NCBI RefSeq assembly: GCF_007859915.1
Contig: NZ_SJPM01000025.1
Coordinates: forward strand, 1-44,600
DNA from: Neorhodopirellula pilleata
Lineage (GTDB): Bacteria > Planctomycetota > Planctomycetia > Pirellulales > Pirellulaceae
DNA length: 44,600 bases
Direction: 5' to 3'
Shown here: piece after piece, positions 25,411 through 32,321 of the stretch
Position numbering within the stretch: position 1 is the stretch's first letter
How the letters are laid out: every line of letters begins with the position of its first letter
The notes under the pieces: generated by a model
The model's input: only the letters and a program-made list of their open reading frames with translations
Told to the model about the DNA's origin: nothing
Database searches by the model: none
Program-made: the position numbers and the translations under genes

Positions 25411-28314
25411 ATGGCCACTTCCTATCACCACGTCCGCGAATTGATTCGAACGATGCAGAGTTATCTGCAATCGCCTGACGCTGCCGACTCGCAATTCGTT
25501 CGCGACGAATCGGTCGAATACAACGATCTGTGCCATGATGTGAACATCCGATTGGCGGAAGTCGCCTCTTTGATCGATCGCGGGTTTCGTGACGACGCGA
25601 TCGAGGTTTCCAATGCCAATGGTGACTTACTCGAACTGTTTGCGCTGATCGATTTCCCCGAACGCGACCAATGGCTCGTATTCATCAATCAGTTCGGTCT
25701 GCAATTTCCACCGCCGTTGGACTACGAATCGGGAACCAAGCTGAATTCCGCGCACGCGCGGTTAACCGAACTGACGCCGATCTTACGCCAGCACCGATTG
25801 CTCAATTTATCACGGGCACCGCTGAGCCAACGAATCGCCGTGTTACAACTGTTGCATACGAAAGACCCCCAGAATCCGATTTGGTCGGCCGACGCCACTG
25901 CTCTTCAAAAAGCTCGCGTCGAACAATTGAAAGAACAGATCGAATCGGCGATCGCCGCCGAAGACAAACTGACGCTCGACGCCATCGACAAAGAACTACA
26001 TCACGGGAAGTGGTGGGTCGACGTCCCGAAACCTTTGAAAACAAAAGTTCAACACGCCAAGCTACGGTTCCGAAACGAATCACGACGTGCTGCACTTCAA
26101 GATGAGATTCATCGATTACAGAATGCATACGCTGGGTTCGAAGTCGACGAAGCGATCGTGATCGCCGATCGTGTCCGCGCCGCATCAGCCGAACTTAACA
26201 TCGCGGCCGCCGATCCGTTGATGCAAGAAGCTCAACCCGCGCTGATTTGGATCGACGAACAGTTGGCCGAGCGAGCCGACGAGCAACGGGCCGCCGGCTT
26301 GATCCGTTCCTTGGAATCGGCGCTGGATCGCCATGCCGATCGCGATACCTTGGCCCGCTGCCTCGCCGCCGCCGAAAGTCTAGGGGAACGGTTGCCGGTT
26401 CGGTTGGTCCAGCGGGCACGTGAACGGATTGATTCGTTCGAGATGATTGCTCGTCGACGCACCGCAATGGCGATCGCCGCCGGGGTGTTGGTCCTCGCCG
26501 CTGCCGCCGGTGGCATCGGTTGGGTTGTCACTCAAAAACGCGAAACCGCCCGCATCGCCGACTTGGAGGCCACGTTAACCGAACTGATCGAGGCCGAAAA
26601 ATTCGAGGCGGCCGAAGGATTTTTAAATTCGATCGATGACTCGACTCGCAACCGAGCCGTGTTCTTGGCCGGACAACAAACGATCCGGCAAGCACTCGAC
26701 GCTGAGCGAGAACGAAAACGCGCGTTTACCGAAGTGCTCGACCAACTGAAGGCGGAACCATCCGATCGCCCCAACTACGCACTGATCAGCCGGTTGCGAA
26801 AGCTTGCCCAAACCGACGAAGAACAAAACGAGGTTGCCTTGCAGGAGGCGATCGCCGAGGATCTACGACTCAAGGAGAAAGAAATCTCCAGCGAAACCAA
26901 TTCGAAGGCAATGAAGGAACTGCAGTCCAGCATCGATGCGTTCTTTCAAAGTGACTCAGAGGTCAATACCAAACGAAACGAATTACTAAGCCTGCAAACC
27001 GAAGTCGCCAAGATCGTTTCGCGGTTTCAAGCCTCTGACCCGAACACCGCCGCGTCGGCCGCCCAGCTTGGCAAACTTCTCGACGCCGAACGCAAACGCC
27101 TCGATCAACTCATCGACCGCAAACAATCGCTTGAAAGGATCACCCAAGCGATCGGTAACCTAGACGCCTACAACGCCGCAATCGAAGCGTTCGTCGAAGA
27201 TCATCCGGACGACCCGATGACCGTCGGACTGGACGTCAACCAAACGCGATCGCAAACGCTCGCGAACCAAGCTTGGATCGACGTGTTATCCGCTACCGCC
27301 TACCGCAAACCCGCCTATGCCGATTCGACGGATAGTTCAGCTTGGTTGAAGCTGTTTGCTAACGCCAAGGATCTCGCACCGGATCACCCTTGGGTGGAAC
27401 AACCCGAACAATTCATGCGTTACTACGAAGCCATCGCAAACCGATCTTCGGCAATTACTGATTTGAAAGAACTGATAGCAACGCCGTTGTTGCAACGCCC
27501 CATGTACCTCTATCCCGAAGCCGGCACGCAGGCGAAATACTATTCCCCGCTTCCGCCCGATCACAAAGGCGAAACACCCCACATCGTGGAGTACTACGCC
27601 GATCCGTTGTTGTTGACGCAGTCGAAGAATTTTGGCTTGCGATACGATACAATGGTTCTTCCCAACGTGATCATCGCCGGACATACCCAGTGGGCCCAGC
27701 AAGCGACGCAATGGATCCAGTCGTTCGACGAGCCGTCCGGTCAATTGAACTTCACACCAACGGGCTATCGTTTGATCAATTCGTTGCGCCAAGTCGATCC
27801 GCAAACGATCGACCCCATCTTTCGCGGGCTGTTGTTGCGTAGTCTGCTTGAAACGCTGACGCCGGCGAGCGAGCCACTGCGAATCGCATTTGGCGGTTTG
27901 ATCGATGAGTTTGACGCGAGTGATGTGGATTGGACGAGCAATTGGTTGTCACCCGAAAACAGTGATCCACTCGTCGATCAATCCCGCCGCGCCGCGTCGT
28001 CGGTCTTTCCGACGACGGACGACTGGGCGAACCGCGAAAAGGCGATGCGTGAAAGTTTTCAAGAGTTTCGCAAACCGCGCTCCCCCGCCCCACAATGGGT
28101 CGGCTGGGTCGTTCGTGACAACGACCGCTGGACCGTGATGCCGCCTGAAACCGACGAGGTGATTTCCGGCGCGACTTCATCGAACGCGAGATTCGTCGTG
28201 ATCCGATCGGACGAAGGGAAGTTTCAAATCGAACCCATCGAAATGGACTCCGACACCGAAGAAATCACCAACCCTCGAGCTCGCGTCGTCGGCGCGGCGG
28301 TCTATCGCCGTTAA
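25411..28314 (+). CDS. Large single-pass coiled-coil protein, third partner of GTPase/GAP1-like set
   Basis: 967 residues. The N-terminal ~350 residues are helical and cytoplasmic (predicted), with repeat-like helix pairs such as RAALQDEIHRLQNAYAGFEVDEAIVIADRV. A membrane helix at ~351-374 (TAMAIAAGVLVLAAAAGGIGW) is followed by ~300 residues of coiled coil and helical repeats. A mixed C-terminal domain (~670-967) includes WVGWVVRDNDRWTVMPP and a beta-rich end. No catalytic motif or named family was recognised. The ATG is 3 nt after the stop of the GAP1-like gene, so it belongs to the same operon. It shares with that gene the plan of cytoplasmic N-terminus, one helix, large outer part, which suggests the two form an envelope complex. 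A strong hairpin lies ~45 bp after the stop. Confidence 0.8.
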   Translation: MATSYHHVRELIRTMQSYLQSPDAADSQFVRDESVEYNDLCHDVNIRLAEVASLIDRGFRDDAIEVSNANGDLLELFALIDFPERDQWLVFINQFGLQFPPPLDYESGTKLNSAHARLTELTPILRQHRLLNLSRAPLSQRIAVLQLLHTKDPQNPIWSADATALQKARVEQLKEQIESAIAAEDKLTLDAIDKELHHGKWWVDVPKPLKTKVQHAKLRFRNESRRAALQDEIHRLQNAYAGFEVDEAIVIADRVRAASAELNIAAADPLMQEAQPALIWIDEQLAERADEQRAAGLIRSLESALDRHADRDTLARCLAAAESLGERLPVRLVQRARERIDSFEMIARRRTAMAIAAGVLVLAAAAGGIGWVVTQKRETARIADLEATLTELIEAEKFEAAEGFLNSIDDSTRNRAVFLAGQQTIRQALDAERERKRAFTEVLDQLKAEPSDRPNYALISRLRKLAQTDEEQNEVALQEAIAEDLRLKEKEISSETNSKAMKELQSSIDAFFQSDSEVNTKRNELLSLQTEVAKIVSRFQASDPNTAASAAQLGKLLDAERKRLDQLIDRKQSLERITQAIGNLDAYNAAIEAFVEDHPDDPMTVGLDVNQTRSQTLANQAWIDVLSATAYRKPAYADSTDSSAWLKLFANAKDLAPDHPWVEQPEQFMRYYEAIANRSSAITDLKELIATPLLQRPMYLYPEAGTQAKYYSPLPPDHKGETPHIVEYYADPLLLTQSKNFGLRYDTMVLPNVIIAGHTQWAQQATQWIQSFDEPSGQLNFTPTGYRLINSLRQVDPQTIDPIFRGLLLRSLLETLTPASEPLRIAFGGLIDEFDASDVDWTSNWLSPENSDPLVDQSRRAASSVFPTTDDWANREKAMRESFQEFRKPRSPAPQWVGWVVRDNDRWTVMPPETDEVISGATSSNARFVVIRSDEGKFQIEPIEMDSDTEEITNPRARVVGAAVYRR

Positions 28315-28357
28315 GCATCGCGAGATCATTAACTGCCGCATCATAAAAGTGGCATAG

Positions 28358-28395
28358 GCTTCCAGCCTGTGTTTTTGTTTCCACAGGCTGGAAGC
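28358..28395 (+). terminator. Hairpin after the GTPase/GAP1-like operon
   Basis: Perfect 14-bp stem (GCTTCCAGCCTGTG / CACAGGCTGGAAGC) with a T-rich 10-nt loop, followed by TGTTTTAT. Located 44 bp after the stop at 28314. It may act as a terminator; the arm sequence is also of the dispersed-repeat type, so a repeat origin is possible. Confidence 0.6.
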
Positions 28396-28430
28396 TGTTT
28401 TATACCCCGCAAGTCCTCATGTATTGCTCC

Positions 28431-28615
28431 CCTGCCAGCTCGTCTGGCAGGAAGCCGAGGTTGGCAAGCTAGACACGAGCCGCAATTCCCCCAACCATCC
28501 GATTGTCATTTGTGCTCGCCGCTTGAAGCGGCGAGCACAAGTGAAAACCGGATGGTTGGGGGGGCGTCGTTGTCTAGCTTGCCAACCTTATTCACCCACG
28601 AGACGAGCTCGTGGG
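28431..28615. repeat. Composite nested palindromic element
   Basis: Left to right: a hairpin CCTGCCAG/CTGGCAGG (28431-28451), then a three-level nested palindrome. The outer arms are 18 bp and perfect (28458-28475 with 28571-28588). The middle arms CCCCCAACCATCCG/CGGATGGTTGGGGG are at 28488-28501 and 28549-28562. The inner 15-bp arms are 28510-28524 and 28526-28540, around a single G. A last hairpin CCCACGAG/CTCGTGGG is at 28595-28615. The whole could form a cruciform or long RNA stem. Part of it recurs inverted at 31266-31316. From there to fabI (28616-28787) I see only a further small hairpin around GGGGCTAACGCCC (about 28662-28675). Confidence 0.8.
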
Positions 28616-28787
28616 GGTCAAAGCCGTACCGCGTAAGCAGCGGTTAATCGGACGCCAACCGGGGCTAACGCCCATCGGCTAATGGTTGTTATTCGGTATA
28701 CGATTCAATCAACAGACCATCGCGAGTCGGGCTTGTATCAATTGCCTTACTAAAACACCGAATGCGGCGATAACTGAACGCAGGGTG

Positions 28788-29588
28788 CTACTGCAAATCG
28801 ACCGGTGGGGCACCCATGATGTGGTAGCCGCAATCGACGTGCAGGTTTTCGCCGGTGATGCCCGACGCCAAATCGGACAACAAGAACATTCCTGCTTTGC
28901 CGACTTCCGTCACATCGACGGCTCGCCGCAATGGTGAAAAGTTTTCGTAGAGGAGTTTCATCTTTTCGGATTCACCGACCGCCGACGAGGCGAGTGTTTT
29001 CAAGTATCCGGCCGACAACGCGTTGACCCGGATGCCTTTGGGACCCAACTCATTGGCGAGATATTTCACCGAACTTTCCAGCGCCGCCTTGCACACGCCC
29101 ATCACGTTGTAACCCGGCACGGCCATTTCGCCGCCGTAATACGTCATCGTCAACATCGATCCGCCCGGGTTCATGATCGCTTGAGCTCGGTTGGCCAAAT
29201 CGATGAAACTGTAGGCCGAGATCCCCATCGCGACCCCGAAACCTTCCGGCGTGACTTCGTGAGTCGGTCCCTTGAGTTCGTTCAACGGCGCGTAAGCGAT
29301 CGAGTGCAACATGAAGTCGATTTTGCCGAATTTCGACACAGCCTCGGAAAAAATCGCATCCAAATCCGCCGGGCTTTGGACGTCGCATGGCAACATGAAG
29401 GCAGGGCCCCAATCGCCAACGACTTTCTTGAGCCGGTTGGCCATCTTGGGTCGCTCTGGGTCGGAGTCGGGCAGGTGCGTGAAGCCCATCTGAGCACCCT
29501 GGTCGTGTATTTCCTTGGCGATCGCGGCGGCAATGGATCGGTCGTTGGCGATTCCGAAAACGATCCCTTTCTTTCCTTCAAAAAACAT
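28788..29588 (-). CDS. fabI: Enoyl-[acyl-carrier-protein] reductase (NADH)
   Basis: Catalyses the last reduction of each fatty-acid elongation cycle, enoyl-ACP to acyl-ACP. 266 residues, the normal FabI length. It begins GKKGIVFGIANDRSIAAAIA, the FabI-type nucleotide-binding start. The catalytic Tyr-x6-Lys is Y160-NVMGVC-K167, with Y150 at the position of the first FabI tyrosine. GIRVNALSAGYLKTLA and the C-terminal GITGENLHVDCGYHIMG are also typical. The ATG at 29588 matches the family start; the longer open frame to 29942 is antisense to the next gene. Divergent from the dihydroorotase gene across ~215 bp. Confidence 0.93.
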   Translation of the reverse strand: MFFEGKKGIVFGIANDRSIAAAIAKEIHDQGAQMGFTHLPDSDPERPKMANRLKKVVGDWGPAFMLPCDVQSPADLDAIFSEAVSKFGKIDFMLHSIAYAPLNELKGPTHEVTPEGFGVAMGISAYSFIDLANRAQAIMNPGGSMLTMTYYGGEMAVPGYNVMGVCKAALESSVKYLANELGPKGIRVNALSAGYLKTLASSAVGESEKMKLLYENFSPLRRAVDVTEVGKAGMFLLSDLASGITGENLHVDCGYHIMGAPPVDLQ

Positions 29589-29802
29589 GCGTGGTCTCTG
29601 CTCGAGGGGGTAGATAGGTTTGGCCCATAGCGTAGCGAAACCGCTCAAAATTTTCGATCGGCCGTGGGTTGCGATCCGCCGACAACTTCCCAGACTATGG
29701 CTCCGATCTGATTGCCCCGTTTCCTCCTCTGTGGCCCAAGGCCCGGCCCCAAGGCCATCGTCGAAACAGGCCACCACCCGAGACCCTTTCCGGAACGCCA
29801 TC

Positions 29803-31185
29803 ATGACACGCACATTGATCCGCAACGCGAACGTGGTCCTGCCCGGCGACGGGTTCGCATCCGCCTCGGGCCGCGTTGAGAAGCGAAACATTTTCATCGA
29901 CCACGGAAAGATTATCGACGTCGATGCGTCTGACCAGGTCACCGCCGATCGGGTGGTCGACGCGGACGGCTTGCACTTGTTGCCCGGCGTGGTCGACGAT
30001 CAAGTCCATTTCCGCGAACCCGGACTGACTCACAAGGAAGACCTATCGACGGCCAGCCACGCCTGCGCGGCCGGCGGCGTGACGACGTTCCTGGAAATGC
30101 CCAACACGAAACCGCCCGCGATCACCGTCGAGGGCGTGCGGGACAAGGAACGCATTGCGGCCCAAAAATCGCTCGTCAATTATGGCTTTTATATCGGAGC
30201 GACTCCCGACAACGCGGCCGAACTCGCCCGAGCCACCGATGTGCCGGGCATCAAGATCTTCATCGGCAGCAGCACGGGCAATCTACTCGTCGATGAACAG
30301 GAAGCACTCGAGCGGATCTTTGCGGAAACGACTTTGCCGATCTGTGCCCACTGCGAAGACGAAACGACCGTTCGCGCCAACTCCGAACGCTTGTCGCCGA
30401 CCAACGACCTGACCGATCACTCACGCATTCGCGACGAAAAAGCCGCGATGATCGCCACCAAGCGGGCCACCGAATTGGCCGTTCGCCATCGGCATCGTTT
30501 TCATGTGTTGCATGTTTCGACGGCCGCTGAGCTGATTTACCTGCAAGACCCGTCGCCGTATTTGACGGCCGAGATTTGTCTTCACCACGTGTTCTTCAAC
30601 GTCGAGGATTACGCTCGATTGGGCAGCCGTATTCAAATGAACCCGTCGATCAAGACGGCGGCGGACAACGCCGGGTTATGGCAAGCGCTCATCGACGACG
30701 TCATCCAAGTCATCGCCACCGACCACGCCCCGCATACGCTCGAAGAAAAATCCCAACCGTACCCGGCGAGCCCGTCGGGATTACCGGCGGTTGAAAATTC
30801 GCTCGCATTGATGCTCAATGAAGTGCACCGGGGCCGCGTGCAGTTGCCGCAGATCGCGCACTGGATGAGCGACGCCCCCGCTCGCGTTTGGGGCATCACG
30901 GGAAAAGGCCGCATCGCTGAAGGCTACGACGCCGACTTAGTGCTTGTTGATTTAAACGAAGAACGCTTGATCGAAGATGAGAAACAACATACCAAGACCC
31001 GTTGGAGTCCTTGGCACGGCGAGCGTTTGACGGGATGGCCGGTGTTGACCCTTGTCGCCGGGCAATCGGTCTGGTCGGTCGCCGAAGGTTTCGATGAATC
31101 CGCCCGAGGCACCAAACCCCATTTCGATCACAGCCGAGGCGGATTCTGGGCGACCGCGGAAGGCATCGGTGGTTCACCCGTCTAG
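29803..31185 (+). CDS. pyrC: Dihydroorotase, class I-type
   Basis: Amidohydrolase of de novo pyrimidine synthesis, interconverting carbamoyl-aspartate and dihydroorotate. 460 residues. The metal-site strand reads VVDDQVHFREPGLTHKED (~64-80): Gln occupies the place of the first His of the usual HxH, while REPG, which contacts substrate, is kept. Later EMPNT, IGSSTG, HCED, HVST and IATDHAPH are all as in dihydroorotases. From memory a DDQVHFREPG version is common in Bacteroidetes-type enzymes, so the Gln is probably a subfamily trait. The ATG at 29803 is the family-like start. The 3' end is followed by a palindromic repeat. Confidence 0.87.
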   Translation: MTRTLIRNANVVLPGDGFASASGRVEKRNIFIDHGKIIDVDASDQVTADRVVDADGLHLLPGVVDDQVHFREPGLTHKEDLSTASHACAAGGVTTFLEMPNTKPPAITVEGVRDKERIAAQKSLVNYGFYIGATPDNAAELARATDVPGIKIFIGSSTGNLLVDEQEALERIFAETTLPICAHCEDETTVRANSERLSPTNDLTDHSRIRDEKAAMIATKRATELAVRHRHRFHVLHVSTAAELIYLQDPSPYLTAEICLHHVFFNVEDYARLGSRIQMNPSIKTAADNAGLWQALIDDVIQVIATDHAPHTLEEKSQPYPASPSGLPAVENSLALMLNEVHRGRVQLPQIAHWMSDAPARVWGITGKGRIAEGYDADLVLVDLNEERLIEDEKQHTKTRWSPWHGERLTGWPVLTLVAGQSVWSVAEGFDESARGTKPHFDHSRGGFWATAEGIGGSPV

Positions 31186-31265
31186 TCATCAGCCGCAACG
31201 CGATTACGTGCGGTTACCCGAAACTCTTTGCCAGGTTCCCGCCCTCTTTATACTCCACATCTTTT

Positions 31266-31316
31266 TTGACCCCCACGAGCTCGTCTCGTGGGTGAATAAG
31301 GTTCGTAAGCTAGACA
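31266..31316. repeat. Palindromic repeat, inverted partial copy of 28571-28620
   Basis: Contains CCCACGAG-CTCGT-CTCGTGGG (31272-31292), then GTGAATAAGGTT and AAGCTAGACA. Read on the other strand this matches the right end of the composite element at 28571-28620 with few changes. It sits between convergent pyrC and ABC genes, where it could serve as a bidirectional terminator. Confidence 0.78.
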
Positions 31317-31324
31317 TAAGTCGG

Positions 31325-32263
31325 TTACATCCGCGTGCTGGTGCCTTTGGTCAACGCCATGAATGCGGACTCAAGGTCGAGTTCTTCCTCGGCAAACCGT
31401 TTTAAATTGATGCCATTTTCGATCAATAGTCTTGGCAGTTCGCTGTAGTCGTCCGTGTCGCTATTCAAGATCACCCGCACGGAGTCGTCACCGGGCTGAG
31501 TGGCTTGGACGAGAGGATGTCCGGTGAATAAATCCGCGATCGCTTGCATTTGATCACGTTGGCTTGGTTGGATGATCAGCACCGTGTGCTCGCGGACCAT
31601 CCGGATGACTTCGGTGACCTTGGCGTTCTGTTTCAATTCACCCCGATCGATGATCCCGACTTTGTTACAAACGTCCGCCAGTTCCGGCAGGATGTGGCTG
31701 CTGACGATCACTGTCTTTCCCATCTCGCCGAGTCGTCGTAACAGATTGCGCATCTCGATCCGCGCTCTTGGGTCCAAACCCGACAAGGGTTCGTCGAGCA
31801 ACAACACCTGCGGGTCGTGCAATAACGTGCGGGCCAAACCGAGACGTTGCGTTTGGCCACGGGACAATGTGTTGGCGAACGCGTCCCGTTTGAAATCCAA
31901 GTCGACGACGTCCAACATCTCGTTGACTCGTTTGCGACGGTCGGTGCCCGAAATTCGATACGCGGCGGCGAAGAATTCGAGATACTCGACGACCGTCATG
32001 TCATCGTAGACGCCAAAGAAGTCCGGCATGTAACCGACCAACCGGCGGATCTCCTTGGGATTCGTGTGGACGCTGTGATCGCACACGTAGGCTTCGCCCC
32101 AACTCGGTTCGAGCAGGGTCGCGATGATCCGCATGGTCGTCGTTTTGCCCGCTCCATTGGGACCGATGAACCCGAACAGGTCTCCGGCTTCCAAGTTCAA
32201 GTCGATCGACTTAATGGCAAACGCATCACCATATTTCTTGGTCAGGTCAACGGTTTTAATCAC
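31325..32263 (-). CDS. ABC transporter ATP-binding protein (ABC-2 / CcmA type)
   Basis: 312 residues. Walker A GPNGAGKTT is at 34-42, the signature motif reads LSRGQTQRL (Arg in place of the usual Gly), and Walker B plus D-loop is VLLLDEPLSGLDP, followed by IVSSHILPELADVCN with the switch His. The C-terminal ~90 residues are the regulatory extension of drug/ABC-2 export ATPases. The start MIKTVDLTKKYGDAFA is typical. It lies 58 bp downstream of the 777-residue membrane protein gene on the same strand. No ABC-2 permease with six helices is adjacent, so the membrane partner is either that protein or encoded elsewhere. Confidence 0.9.
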   Translation of the reverse strand: MIKTVDLTKKYGDAFAIKSIDLNLEAGDLFGFIGPNGAGKTTTMRIIATLLEPSWGEAYVCDHSVHTNPKEIRRLVGYMPDFFGVYDDMTVVEYLEFFAAAYRISGTDRRKRVNEMLDVVDLDFKRDAFANTLSRGQTQRLGLARTLLHDPQVLLLDEPLSGLDPRARIEMRNLLRRLGEMGKTVIVSSHILPELADVCNKVGIIDRGELKQNAKVTEVIRMVREHTVLIIQPSQRDQMQAIADLFTGHPLVQATQPGDDSVRVILNSDTDDYSELPRLLIENGINLKRFAEEELDLESAFMALTKGTSTRM

Positions 32264-32321
32264 GACGAATCACTTGGCTTGCAAAACAGTAAACGGGAAT
32301 AAAGAAGGATAATGTATTGGT

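Noticed and set aside
28458..28588. Possible CRISPR array in the palindromic region
   Set aside because: The repeats are nested inverted arms, not direct repeats with unique spacers, and no cas genes are nearby.
29620..29802. N-terminal extension of the dihydroorotase
   Set aside because: Family-like sequence starts at MTRTLIRNANVV (29803); the preceding 61 codons look non-coding.
29589..29942. N-terminal extension of fabI
   Set aside because: It would add 118 residues that do not belong to the family and run antisense into pyrC. FabI homology begins exactly at the ATG at 29588.
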